Source: an uncultured Granulosicoccaceae bacterium (lineage in GTDB: Bacteria; Pseudomonadota; Gammaproteobacteria; Granulosicoccales; Granulosicoccaceae). Taken from it: a DNA stretch of 64,000 bases. The position numbers and the translations under genes were made by a program. The notes under the pieces are model-generated. The model had not been told where the DNA came from. It saw only the letters and a list, made by a program, of their open reading frames with translations, and ran no database searches. The stretch is taken from assembly GCA_938041955.1 (NCBI GenBank), contig CALISD010000005.1, forward strand, positions 1 to 64,000. Direction: 5' to 3'. The first letter of the stretch is position 1. The number at the start of each line of letters is the position of its first letter. Below are positions 18,018-28,200 of the stretch, one piece after another.

Positions 18018-19364
18018 ATGCCGAGGTTTCTAACCCCGCTGCTGGTGTTGATGTTACTCATCACCAGCGGTGCCTCATCAGCGCAACAATACTCAAGCTT
18101 TCGCTTTGTCAGTGACACGCTGCCTGTGAACGGTAGTTCCGTCACAAGCATTGAGTTTTTCGCGCCTGACCAAAGCAACAGCACACCCAACGCTACACTG
18201 AGTTATCTGGATGTTGCCGGCCTGAGTACGGTTTACCTTATCGAATTCACTCCCTCAGAAATCATTCGCAGTACTGTTCCAGTTTATATGCCCTCAGCCG
18301 ACTTCGGAATCACTGATGTATCCAGTATTGATCTCGAAGAAGTACACTTCCTGACAGGGCGATTGATCCATCCAGATAACGCCAATGCCACGCTGCCACC
18401 ACATTGGTTTCGTATGACATTACACGAAGGCGTTTGGAGTGGTGTTTTTCGGATCGCTGATCGGATCTATACCATTGACCGCTTGAAAAAAGAAACTGTC
18501 GTAGAAGTGAGAACCACCCAATCAAGCAATACTTCGTTCCAACCTGCCACACAGGTAAAGCTCACAGCACTGATCGATGAAAACTATGTTTTCTCAAACA
18601 CAGATTCACTTGGTATGGAAAGCGGGGGGCATATTTTCGCACTTGAATCGATGCATGTGATGGATGGTTTATCAGCAGACTCACTGGGAATCACTCTAAA
18701 ACTTGAACAACTTGTTTATCTCACTGCAGCGGAGCTTGCTACCGGCATCGAACCCTCCAGCGAGATCTCCAACTGGCTTGAGATCAACGCTGCCGCGTTC
18801 GGCATGTCAGACAATCTTGCGACTTTTATCTTTCGTGGCGCTGATGGCACCAAAAGTACAACGACATCAGTCAATTCAAAAAACAATTTCGTGTTGCAGG
18901 GGAAGTCGCCCCATTATCAATTTGATACTGCTCATTACTTTGGCCAGTTGTTAGGGGTACCAGAGGAGCACGGCACACTGCAAAGCATTAAGAGCAGTGC
19001 CACCAATCCAATGCCGGCTGTTCATTGGAGTGAAGCACAGCGCGCGTTTATAAATAATAATCTACTGCCAGCCACGCTGACCCAAACACTTAGCTACGAC
19101 GCCCCGGTTATCGAAGTGACTGAAGCAGAAGCTCCCAACGTCATACCTGATCACATATTGGATTCCGAAAGCCCGGAGATAACATCGGGTGGTGGTATAC
19201 AAGACGACGAACCGCAAAGCAACAATGGCGATATCGCTAGCGGTGAAAATTCTGCCATAGCCACCGGTGGCAATGGCGGTGGCGGTGCGCTCACCCCTTT
19301 ATCGTTACTTGCACTGTTGTTCTCAGTTCGAGCTTTTCGTAGCCGCGAATACCACAACCGGTAG
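18018..19364 (+). CDS. Exported protein with GlyGly-CTERM-like tail, unknown function
   Basis: A 448-residue secreted protein. A signal peptide (about residues 1-22, start MPRFLTPLL, cleavage after SAQ) is followed by about 340 residues without a recognised family and then an acidic Ser/Pro-rich linker. The C-terminus has a glycine run, GGNGGGGALTPLS, a hydrophobic stretch and a short Arg-containing tail, the layout of GlyGly-CTERM proteins that rhombosortase processes. An in-frame ATG at 17991 would add nine residues. It is unaccompanied by a rhombosortase or a sorting operon in this window, so the sorting call rests on the tail alone. Confidence 0.6.
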   Translation: MPRFLTPLLVLMLLITSGASSAQQYSSFRFVSDTLPVNGSSVTSIEFFAPDQSNSTPNATLSYLDVAGLSTVYLIEFTPSEIIRSTVPVYMPSADFGITDVSSIDLEEVHFLTGRLIHPDNANATLPPHWFRMTLHEGVWSGVFRIADRIYTIDRLKKETVVEVRTTQSSNTSFQPATQVKLTALIDENYVFSNTDSLGMESGGHIFALESMHVMDGLSADSLGITLKLEQLVYLTAAELATGIEPSSEISNWLEINAAAFGMSDNLATFIFRGADGTKSTTTSVNSKNNFVLQGKSPHYQFDTAHYFGQLLGVPEEHGTLQSIKSSATNPMPAVHWSEAQRAFINNNLLPATLTQTLSYDAPVIEVTEAEAPNVIPDHILDSESPEITSGGGIQDDEPQSNNGDIASGENSAIATGGNGGGGALTPLSLLALLFSVRAFRSREYHNR

Positions 19365-19433
19365 CCAGCTCCCGCTACAACATTCCATTTTATACTGCTA
19401 AGCTCTCTTTTCAATAGAACCTAAGTCGATCCC

Positions 19434-20297
19434 GTGCATACGATAAGACATAGAAACATTACGGCACAGATTAATCCGCTAGGTGCCGAACTGAGCAGTC
19501 TAAAAAACAACGAACAGGAAATGCTGTGGCAGGGTGATGAGCGCTTCTGGAGCGGTCGAGCCCCGATCCTTTTTCCAATAGTCGGTTCATTAAAAAATAA
19601 TCAAACAACGATTGATGGCAAAAACTATCAAATGCCGCGCCATGGCATTGCACGAAGCAGTACGTTTGAATCGATTGAAACTTCCAACGACTCAAGCGTT
19701 GGTATGCAACTGCAAGCCAACACAGATTCAAAGCTACACTATCCGTGGCAATTCGAACTACAGGTACATTTCACGCTGCGCGACAACGGTATTGATATTC
19801 GCTACGATGTTTTTAATCACGATAACAACACCATGTTATTCACCATTGGATCGCATCCGGCGTTTGCACTTGCTGTGAATAGTTCAACTGCCATAAGCGA
19901 TTACGACATCCAATTCAGCAACACTGAACATCTGCTCCGCCACCGCCTGAACGAAGCAGGCCTACTCGACACTGAAACACAACTGTTCGAAGCAAAGGAC
20001 AATGTCATCACTCTCAGTGAAAATATCTTCAACGATGACGCACTGGTCTTTAGGAACATCAAATCTGACACAATAAATCTTCGGTGCAAGCAACAAACGC
20101 TGCTTAGCGTCAACACAGGAGGTGCTCCGCACCTTGGCCTATGGGCTAAACCAAATGCACCGTATGTTTGTATTGAGCCGTGGCTTGGCACCAGTGACTT
20201 TGTAGATTCAAATGGTGTATTTGAAGCGAAATCAGACTTACAATCGCTGGCGCCTGGAGAAAAGTTCAGCCATCAGATTGGAATAAATTTTCCTTAG
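19434..20297 (+). CDS. Aldose 1-epimerase family protein (LacX-like)
   Basis: A 287-residue beta-sandwich enzyme of the galactose-mutarotase superfamily, closest in look to LacX/YeaD-type members. PLGAELSSLK (about 16-25), MPRHGIARSS (61-70) with its conserved His, TIGSHPAFALAVN with His, and the C-terminal LGLWAKPNAPYVCIEPWLGTSD block are present. These residues line the sugar-binding pocket. It starts at GTG 19434; no ATG fits. It probably equilibrates sugar anomers or a hexose-phosphate; the exact sugar is unknown. Confidence 0.85.
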   Translation: MHTIRHRNITAQINPLGAELSSLKNNEQEMLWQGDERFWSGRAPILFPIVGSLKNNQTTIDGKNYQMPRHGIARSSTFESIETSNDSSVGMQLQANTDSKLHYPWQFELQVHFTLRDNGIDIRYDVFNHDNNTMLFTIGSHPAFALAVNSSTAISDYDIQFSNTEHLLRHRLNEAGLLDTETQLFEAKDNVITLSENIFNDDALVFRNIKSDTINLRCKQQTLLSVNTGGAPHLGLWAKPNAPYVCIEPWLGTSDFVDSNGVFEAKSDLQSLAPGEKFSHQIGINFP

Positions 20298-20313
20298 CGA
20301 GAACTGACCGGGC

Positions 20314-21015
20314 TTACGGCGTTCTTACATTGATGGTCAATGGAACCGTACCTGGCTGCGGAGTAGTAGGCTCATCGTTTCCACCAGAAAGTGCCAACGC
20401 CAGCCCGACCACAGCCGCCCCCATCAGGACATAAACAAACTTGCTTTGCGGTGCGGACACTACTTCCGGCGCCGGACTAACAGGTGCTGACTCAAGTTGC
20501 CTGATCAATGGAAAAAACGGAAACCCTTTTAGTACCCGATTACCTCCTGTATCAAGCGCCTCGATATAATACTCAATCTTTTTCTGCCCGAGCGCGGTTG
20601 CTACTAGTGACGTGTATTCAGTCGACTGGTTCGATTGCACCATCTCAACACGCTGGTATTGAATACCCGGACTATCACGATAAAAAAGTAGCACATGTGC
20701 CAGGCCTCGATCATCAATTACTCTTGCCGAGAACTCCTGAGTCTGGCCAGGCACGCCCGTACCAAGCGCTTCATGATCGATAACCGGCGGATCGATATCA
20801 ATGTCAGCAGGCCAATTGGGCGGTGACTCACTATTGCTTAGTTGAGCCAGTTGCAGTGGCGCGGCATGCTGGCCTGATGTGAGTGTTTGGGCCGAAACGA
20901 ATGACATGGTTTGCGACGCAAACAAGAGAAAAGCAACAAATGACGCCAGCAACCGACGCAGCACAGATTCTCGATCGGTGTTTGTATTTCCGGTATTGAT
21001 TGCACCACCCTCCAA
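20314..21015 (-). CDS. Membrane protein with Ig-like periplasmic domain, downstream of the Ser/Thr kinase
   Basis: A 233-residue predicted envelope protein of unknown function. A signal-like hydrophobic segment (about 23-42) is followed by an extracytoplasmic beta-rich region (about 75-165) with ARVIDDRGLAHVLLFYRD and YYIEALDTGGN, which resembles an Ig-like/Y-D-like fold used in surface proteins. A second helix at 193-210 is followed by a Pro/Gly tail. The start is TTG 21015 or GTG 20964; only the second gives a usual signal length. It lies 132 bp downstream of the kinase gene on the same strand, so an operon and a functional link are plausible. Confidence 0.6.
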   Translation of the reverse strand: MEGGAINTGNTNTDRESVLRRLLASFVAFLLFASQTMSFVSAQTLTSGQHAAPLQLAQLSNSESPPNWPADIDIDPPVIDHEALGTGVPGQTQEFSARVIDDRGLAHVLLFYRDSPGIQYQRVEMVQSNQSTEYTSLVATALGQKKIEYYIEALDTGGNRVLKGFPFFPLIRQLESAPVSPAPEVVSAPQSKFVYVLMGAAVVGLALALSGGNDEPTTPQPGTVPLTINVRTP

Positions 21016-21147
21016 CTAGCGTTTTCTTGATTAATCAGCGATTACACGCAGCCCAGAGTCTGCACTTTATTGTCATGACGATAACACAGCACTGCAATAA
21101 TTCAAAACCTGAGCAGAGTCGCCGACCTCTGGCAATTACCCTTCAGC

Positions 21148-23325
21148 CTACCAGATTATTTGTGACCAGCCATAGCGTTCGCGATTCAAGGTCAGTTCCG
21201 AATCCCGGTACGCGGGTGAAGGGTAGACGATATCACCATTGGGCAAAGTCATTGTCTCAATGCGAAGTTTGGCGGTCACCCGTTTGGGATCAAGAGCAGT
21301 CTTTACATCCACTATTTTTGCATCAAGACGGGTGTAGCGCTTAAAGAGGGTATCGAATAGGCCCTGCCGGGTCGGACTACCCTCAGTCAGTGCGACTATC
21401 GCCTGCTGATTTTTAGATCCGATTGCGCGTCTTAATGCATTGAATTGTCCAGTGGCATAGCTGACTTCATACTCTGACAATGGTTTTCTCTGGTATGTCT
21501 CCTGCGCCACCACCTGAGATTCCAATTCGCTCAGGCGGCTGTCATTTATTTGCAAAGACCGGGCATCGTCAAGCCAGTCACGAGCGGTTTCAATGTCACC
21601 ATCCGAGACTGCATTCTCCGCGTTACTAAGATAGCTGTTATAGGTTTGGCGACGCTGACGTGCACGGCGATTGGCCGCTTCAATTCGGCGATCGTTGGCA
21701 GCTTCTTTACGTTTTTGCGCATCGCGCTGTTGAGCAAGTTGCGACTCACGGGCCTGACCTGCGTCAATCGCTGCCTGTGCATCAGCTTCAATTTTTTTCA
21801 CTCTCGGGTCATCTTGTCTCTCGGCTCGCAGTTCGCCAAGTAGTGCAAGCGCTTGCTGGTGATCTCCAGATTGATTCACTGACTGCGCCTGATTGAGACG
21901 ATCCTCTGTTGCCTGATTCCGGCGGGCGGTTTGTAATCGTAGCACCAGATCGTTAATCATCTCGTCGTTAGAGGAGATTTTTCTTAACTCATCGACAGAC
22001 CGGTCTGCCTGTTCAAATTCACCGGAATCCAGCTCCACATTTACACGCGTTAGAACAATCTCCTCAATTTTTTCAAGCTTCGACCGGGCCACCAGATTAT
22101 CGGGATCAGCCGCCAGCACCTGCCGATACAAAGGCACTGCACCCTCTACGTACATGCCTTTATCAAATTCACCATTCGCCTGCACGATCAACGCATCAAA
22201 CGCACTGCGTTCCAGATACCCCCGATATAGCCATGACCCCGCCACAGCCAGAAGAAACCCGGCACATAAAGTCAATAGCCAACGCAGAGCCGGTGACTTT
22301 TTCTCTCGTGAGCTTCTCTGCCTGACTTGCGACTCTCTATAACGATGAGATGGTGAGCGCTGATCAGCTGCCGGATAATCACCCATTAGGGGCTGATGTG
22401 AATTCCTGGTATCCGGCCGCAACCGTTGCTCTTCAAGCGCCGAACTTGCATCAAGCGCGTCACGCCACTCAGTCAGGTTTCGTGGTCGATCTGCAGGGCG
22501 AAAGCTTAGCGCCCAGTCAATTGCTTCCAGGAACGGATCGCTGTAACGGCCAGAGCCAATGCTAAGGGCTGGTTCCAATGGATCCGGGGATTTACGCACA
22601 AGTGCCGCAAGCCGCCCGGTCGGGCCAACCGGTGTTTTACCGCTAATAGCGTAATAGAGTGTCGCGCCCAATGCGTAGATATCAGTCCAGGGACCGACTT
22701 CCATTCCATCACCTTCCTGGTACTGCTCTATCGGTGTGTAGCCCGCTGAAACATAAGCCGTATGTGCACCTTCCCCATCCGCTGGCCGAGCAGCACCAAA
22801 ATCGAGCAGTACGGGTGTGCCGTCATTTCTAATAATCAGGTTGACCGGTTTGATGTCGCGATGCAGAAATCCGTATTGATGCACTTGATCAAGCCCATCG
22901 ACAATTCTAAGAATAAGCGAGGTCAGAGACGACTCGTCAATACCAGCACCGCGCTGAACGTAAGCTTTGAACTCCTCCCCTTCTTCATATTCCATCACCA
23001 GGTAAGCGGTGTTATTGGCTTCAAACACCGTCATCACACGGACGATATTCGGGTGACGAAACTTCACCAACGTCCGGGCTTCCCGCAGGAAATTACTTAC
23101 ACCGAGGTCAAAGTCCGGCCTGACCTTGTCACTCAGCGGCACAAGTGAGTTATCACTCAGCCGCTCAACCGCCCAACCGGGCATATATTCTTTGATGGCA
23201 ACCTTGTGATCAAGATTGGTATCGGTGGCAAGGTAGGTCACGCCGAATCCACCGCGCCCAAGAACTTCCTCAATCCGGTACCACTGGACCAGCTCGCCTT
23301 CTTTCAGTATCCGTTGGTTATCCAT
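21148..23325 (-). CDS. Transmembrane serine/threonine protein kinase with TPR-like C-terminal region
   Basis: A 725-residue Hanks-type kinase. It has the nucleotide loop GRGGFGVTYLA (23-33), Lys45 (VAIK), the catalytic HRDIKPVNL (155-163) and DFGAAR (175-180) loops. A basic linker leads to one helix at 349-367, so the C-terminal half lies outside the membrane. That half is helical, with charged repeats resembling TPRs (about 385-480) and long coiled coil (about 500-600), then a final beta-rich segment (about 620-720). The N-terminal kinase is cytoplasmic. The gene likely signals with the Ig-like protein encoded 132 bp downstream. Substrates are unknown. Confidence 0.9.
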   Translation of the reverse strand: MDNQRILKEGELVQWYRIEEVLGRGGFGVTYLATDTNLDHKVAIKEYMPGWAVERLSDNSLVPLSDKVRPDFDLGVSNFLREARTLVKFRHPNIVRVMTVFEANNTAYLVMEYEEGEEFKAYVQRGAGIDESSLTSLILRIVDGLDQVHQYGFLHRDIKPVNLIIRNDGTPVLLDFGAARPADGEGAHTAYVSAGYTPIEQYQEGDGMEVGPWTDIYALGATLYYAISGKTPVGPTGRLAALVRKSPDPLEPALSIGSGRYSDPFLEAIDWALSFRPADRPRNLTEWRDALDASSALEEQRLRPDTRNSHQPLMGDYPAADQRSPSHRYRESQVRQRSSREKKSPALRWLLTLCAGFLLAVAGSWLYRGYLERSAFDALIVQANGEFDKGMYVEGAVPLYRQVLAADPDNLVARSKLEKIEEIVLTRVNVELDSGEFEQADRSVDELRKISSNDEMINDLVLRLQTARRNQATEDRLNQAQSVNQSGDHQQALALLGELRAERQDDPRVKKIEADAQAAIDAGQARESQLAQQRDAQKRKEAANDRRIEAANRRARQRRQTYNSYLSNAENAVSDGDIETARDWLDDARSLQINDSRLSELESQVVAQETYQRKPLSEYEVSYATGQFNALRRAIGSKNQQAIVALTEGSPTRQGLFDTLFKRYTRLDAKIVDVKTALDPKRVTAKLRIETMTLPNGDIVYPSPAYRDSELTLNRERYGWSQIIW

Positions 23326-23663
23326 TTGTCATAACTACAGGCTTGGGACGAGGGCTCAGGACGAGAGGACGTAATGAAGAATGGAACAGGCTGGCGCAGA
23401 CCCCTACTATAGGAAAATTTCATCAGTCACGTTGTAGCATTGCCGCATTGTTACTGACTTAGTCCCACCTTTTTCATATTTTTGCATTCAAAACACACCA
23501 ACATCCGTTTTTTTCATCCGCCACACAATTATTTTACCTTGTTGCCCCAAAAACCGCAGGTTTCTACCACAATTACATCTCTCTACAGTAAATCGCCAAA
23601 CAGTAAAAACAATGAGACACTGGTGGTTTATCATTCTCACTAATTCCTAACTGCGAGAGGGCA
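23326..23663. promoter_or_regulatory. Divergent kinase/TerC intergenic region
   Basis: A 338-bp gap of A+T-rich sequence between divergent genes. A purine-rich ribosome site, GAGAGGG, directly precedes the TerC start. I looked for a yybP-ykoY manganese riboswitch, common upstream of TerC-type genes, and saw none of its core sequence. Confidence 0.4.
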
Positions 23664-24467
23664 ATGGATTTATTCACTCTAGATAATTTGGTCACTTTGT
23701 TACTACTGATTCTGCTGCAAGCGGTTCTTGGTTTTGACAACTTACTCTACATATCGCTGGAATCGAAACGAGCGCCGGCACATCAACAGGCCCAGGTGCG
23801 TAAGTGGGGTATTGGCCTCGCCGTCGGATTCCGCCTTATTCTGCTTTTTGTCCTGGTAAATCTGGTCGAGAAATTTCAGAGCTCTGTGCTTACTGCTCAC
23901 TGGGAAGGGATTCTGGAATTTGATTTCAACTTTCACGCAATTATCGTGTTGATCGGTGGAATCTTCATCATCTACACCGCGATGAAAGAAATCATGCACA
24001 TGATGTCACTTGAGGAACATGACAATGAAAGCAAGAGACAAAGCTCAGCCGTCACTGTTATTACCTGGATCGTATTGATGAACCTCGTGTTTTCGTTTGA
24101 CTCAATTCTGAGTGCTATGGCACTGACAAAAGTGTTTGCAGTGATGGCAATTGCTATTGTTATCAGCGGAATCCTGATGATTATGCTGGCAGAGCGTGTC
24201 TCAGAGTTTCTACAGAAAAACCGAATGTACGAAGTATTGGGCCTGTTCATTCTGTTCGTCGTCGGCATCATGTTGATATCCGAAGGCGGTCACTTGGCGC
24301 ATATGAAAATTCTAGGCACCGAAGTTCAGCAAATGACCAAAGCAACTTTCTACTTTGTGATCGTGGTGATGGCGCTATCAGACGTCGTTCAAAGCCGCTA
24401 TCAGCGAAAGCTTTTGCGTGAGAAGAAGAAAATGCTTGCTGAGGCCAGTACCGCTGTAAATCACTAA
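23664..24467 (+). CDS. TerC family integral membrane protein
   Basis: A 267-residue protein with about seven to eight helices. The family hallmark acidic motifs are in the first helix (GFDNLLYIS, Asp25) and around residue 145 (VFSFDSILSAM). TerC-family proteins move metal ions, with manganese export shown for several members, and some aid tellurite resistance or metalation of exported proteins. The ribosome site is strong. A terminator follows the gene. It is monocistronic here with no tellurite-resistance neighbours, so a metal-homeostasis role is a family-based inference. Confidence 0.88.
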   Translation: MDLFTLDNLVTLLLLILLQAVLGFDNLLYISLESKRAPAHQQAQVRKWGIGLAVGFRLILLFVLVNLVEKFQSSVLTAHWEGILEFDFNFHAIIVLIGGIFIIYTAMKEIMHMMSLEEHDNESKRQSSAVTVITWIVLMNLVFSFDSILSAMALTKVFAVMAIAIVISGILMIMLAERVSEFLQKNRMYEVLGLFILFVVGIMLISEGGHLAHMKILGTEVQQMTKATFYFVIVVMALSDVVQSRYQRKLLREKKKMLAEASTAVNH

Positions 24468-24507
24468 ATTAAACCGTGCTGGCTGCTTCAGCAGCACCAT
24501 AGTATCA

Positions 24508-24525
24508 GGCCCGCTTATGCGGGCC
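24508..24525 (+). terminator. Hairpin terminator after TerC gene
   Basis: GGCCCGC (24508-24514), loop TTAT, GCGGGCC (24519-24525), then a T-rich run. It lies between the TerC gene and the convergent lipoprotein gene and may serve the former. Confidence 0.8.
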
Positions 24526-24591
24526 TTCTGTTTATTATTTAACTAATAGCGCTAACACCCGCCCTTCATGCAACTTGAGATTCGCACTTTA

Positions 24592-25230
24592 CTATTCAGC
24601 ATTAAACACCGCGTTGTCACTCCAAGGACCCCAGCCTGCATTGTTGTAGGCCCTTAGCCGCCAAACAGCATATTTCTGAGGGCTAACACCACCGACGGTC
24701 GTACTACAAGTGCTAGGTGAACATATATCAGAAGCGTTGTGCACTGATACATAGCTCCATCGGTTTTCACTGCGATCATATCTTTGAAGCTGATATTGAC
24801 TTACATTTTCACCTGCGGTGTAAAAAACCACAGGCACAGGCACATTTGCGCTAACAGTCTGTAGTCTTATTGGCGCTTGAATCACAGGCTTTTCAGGAAC
24901 AGTCATAGACGGTTCCGATACAGAAAAAACCGCATTGTCGCTCCATGGACCCCAACCGGCTGAGTTGTAGGCCCTAACACGCCATACCGCGTACTGCTGT
25001 GGACTCAGGCCTGCAACCTCAGTGGTGCAGGTTCCGGCAGAGCAGATGCTCTCTGCCGTGTGAGTCTTTACATAGCTCCATTGCAATGCCGTTCGATCAA
25101 AACGCTGCACTTGATATTTCGAGATTGACTCACTTAACGCAGAAAATGAAACTGCTATCGGCATATCAGAGGCAACCTGTGAGACGTTAGCGGGGGCTAG
25201 AGTGACAGGTTTCGCCGGTGGCGGGACAAC
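24592..25230 (-). repeat. Two tandem fibronectin-like coding repeats
   Basis: The last two domains of the big lipoprotein are near copies. Each ends NAVF preceded by AGWGPWSD, carries a Cys-Ser/Ala-Thr-Cys pair and a QLQRYDR/QVQRFDR stretch. The copies are similar at DNA level, suggesting duplication. Confidence 0.75.
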
Positions 25231-28200
25231 GACATCAATCGTTACAGTCGCAGGAGCACTATCATCCACGCCATCATCAACCTTATACGTAAAGCTATCT
25301 GGCCCGACAACAGCACCAAACGGGGTATAAGTCAGTTGAGGCGGAATACCAGTCAACGCACCGCGCAGCGGTTGAGTAACAATGCTGAAACTCAACACAT
25401 CGTTATCTGTATCTGTACCGCCAAGCGTCACGCCAATCGCAGTTCCAAATGCCGTAGTCAAAGACAAATCATTGGCTTGTGGAGCTGTGTTCGGTGGCAG
25501 AGCCTCAACGCTTATTGTGACCGTAGCAGCAACACTGTCGTCAACCCCGTCGTTAGTTACATAGGTAAAACTGTCTTGACCTATACTTGCGGAAGCGGTG
25601 TAGGTTAAATTGGGGGGTGTCCCTGACAATGTACCAGTGACCGGTTGGGTGACTACACGATAAGTCAACGCATCACCATCTACATCAGCACCAGTCAAAG
25701 TGACGGGCAGAGACGCGGATGCACCAACCACCGACAGTGTCTGGCTAGCTGCAGATGGTCGATTATTCGGACTCGGTGCCGGAACCTTAAAGAATTGAAC
25801 ACTTCGCGAATCACTAATTGCAGTACCATCGCTTACTACGAAGGAAAAAAAATCATACGTCGCACTGTCATTTGGCGTATAGACCAGATTAGGTGCCACT
25901 CCGGTGAGAGTCCCCTGTAAGAAAGGTGGAATACTGACAATGTAATCCAATTGGTCGCCATCCTGATCAAAGCCACTGAGTGTCACTGGATAACTAGCAC
26001 TATCAGTAATTTTTATTTCCTGGTAAAAGGCAATAGGCGCAGTGTTTTCAACGTTTCCATTTGGATCAAGCGTATAACTGAATCTTCTGGTACGGGGAAC
26101 GGCATTCTGGTCGTCAACACTATCAGGATAGAGATCTAACGCATCACCGGAAGAAGCCGCACTGTCACCATGAAAGAACAATAACAAGTTATCAAGATTA
26201 CCAAATAGCGATCGACTCACTTTCAGTTCAACCGTGTCACCAGTAACCGCGGAATCTACATCACCTATGTATGTCCACAACCACTGATCCGGTAGATCTG
26301 AATTATAACGGTACAGGTCACTGCCCTCGATCAGATAATCCGCACCGACAGCAAACTGGCCGGTGAAACCACTAAACCCGGTCAAAGCATCGCTATCTGT
26401 ATCGAGGAAAATCTGATTCCCCCAAAGAATCTGAGCATCTCCATATTCACGATAGGCAAGGTATAGATGAGTATCATCATGTCCCATCCATGCCTCACGC
26501 CAATCAATACTATTGTTTACACCGCTCACATCCTGAGCTTCTTCACCGAACGATACCAGATTCGCCCAGTCGGCAATGTTGCCGTCCAAAGTAATTGTGG
26601 CGGGATTGGAAATAGTGGCGATAGGGCGGCCAAGTTGCGGCTCTACATTAAAAACTATGGTCGCCGCCCGACTCGTTAGATCAGAGTCGCTAACTGTAAA
26701 CTCGATCGAATCGCGACCGGAAAATCCCGCATCAGGCGTATAGATCAGATCAGGCACTGTGCCACTAATCGCCCCATTACCTGGCTGTCCAGTGACCACA
26801 AACGTCAGCGGCATATTTTCATTGTCACCTCCACTAAGTCTGAAAGGCAGGGGTTGATCTACTACTGATTCCAGCACTAACTCATTCGCAATCGGTGCAG
26901 TATTCGGTAGTGTGACAACAACATTAAACTGCGCTGACACACTATCTAACTCGCCATCGTTAACCAGGTAATTAAACGAATCCACGCCCGAATAGCCTGT
27001 ATTTGACACATATACAAAGTCAGGAGCCACGCCAGTTAGCGTGCCGTTTTGGGGCTGTGTTAAAATCGAATAACTGATTACATCACCATTTATATCTGAA
27101 CCCGATAATGTAATCGGGGTGGCAACACCAGACTCAGTCTCTACTGAACCACCAGATGCAACAGGTGCTGCGTTAATCGGAGTGACTGCGGTGATATCTA
27201 CATTGTAGGTAGACGGGTTATTAAAACGCAGAGTAAGCAGGCCATCACTCTCGGCAAAGGAATCAGCGCCTGTAACAGAGGCGTTTTGTTTCATTCCATC
27301 ACTTAACACTATCGCTACTTCGCCCTCACCCTGCATACTAAAACTAAGTTGATTACCATCCCCCGTCAGTGTTAACAAACGCGCACGCATTGGCAGTGAA
27401 GTAATCCGTGTAACAGCATCTGGCACCGGGCCCAGAGATATCTCAAACTGCCCACCGTCTTCGGCTAAAAAGACTTGCTCACTATCGTACGCGTACCAGT
27501 TTTCAACGCTTTTTATCTGAACACCGTCTGACACCTTTAATGCAAATTGCCCAACACCGGCCGCGGTGACTGACGCGCTAATAACATTCGATGAACCAAC
27601 CGAAAGATCTGCACTCGCAAACGCACGAATGCGGTCATGCATGTTATCTACGGTGGTGAATTCAGCACCAAGATTTTCCGCATAGGCGATCGTGTCGGTA
27701 AACATATCTTTGGTATATAAACCAGCCGCTGTCTGCGTTGTTGGTCCATAGTCATGCCACAACCAGTGCACAATGGGCCGCTGGGCGTGCTTAAGTACTG
27801 TATCAATTTCGGTCTTCCAGATGATCTTGGCTTCGGCCGGGGTGTAATTTTGAAAATCAATCAACCCGAAATCAGGTGACAAGTTTAAGCTGAAATACAT
27901 CATGTCATGCTGCGGCTCAAGGAAACCAAAAGCACCAGGGTAGCCAGAACCGACACTGCCAGTGCGGCCGCTCAGGTAGTCAAGCCAGGGGTTTAGTGTT
28001 TCAACCACAAACAGCGATTCTGAATTTCCAGGCACCGCAGCGCCGACAACCGGTACACCAATCTGAGTTCCTATCTCTGCAGCACTGTCCTGGAACTCAA
28101 ATTTAAGTTCCTCCGCAGAAAGACGGCTGGTGTGGTGCGGGTGCGTCCAGGAGTGAGTCCCGATTTCGTTTCCAAGCGCGATGTACTGTTGATACAACGG

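Noticed and set aside
23460..23660. Possible manganese (yybP-ykoY) riboswitch before the TerC gene
   Set aside because: The conserved core sequences and paired stems are not seen.
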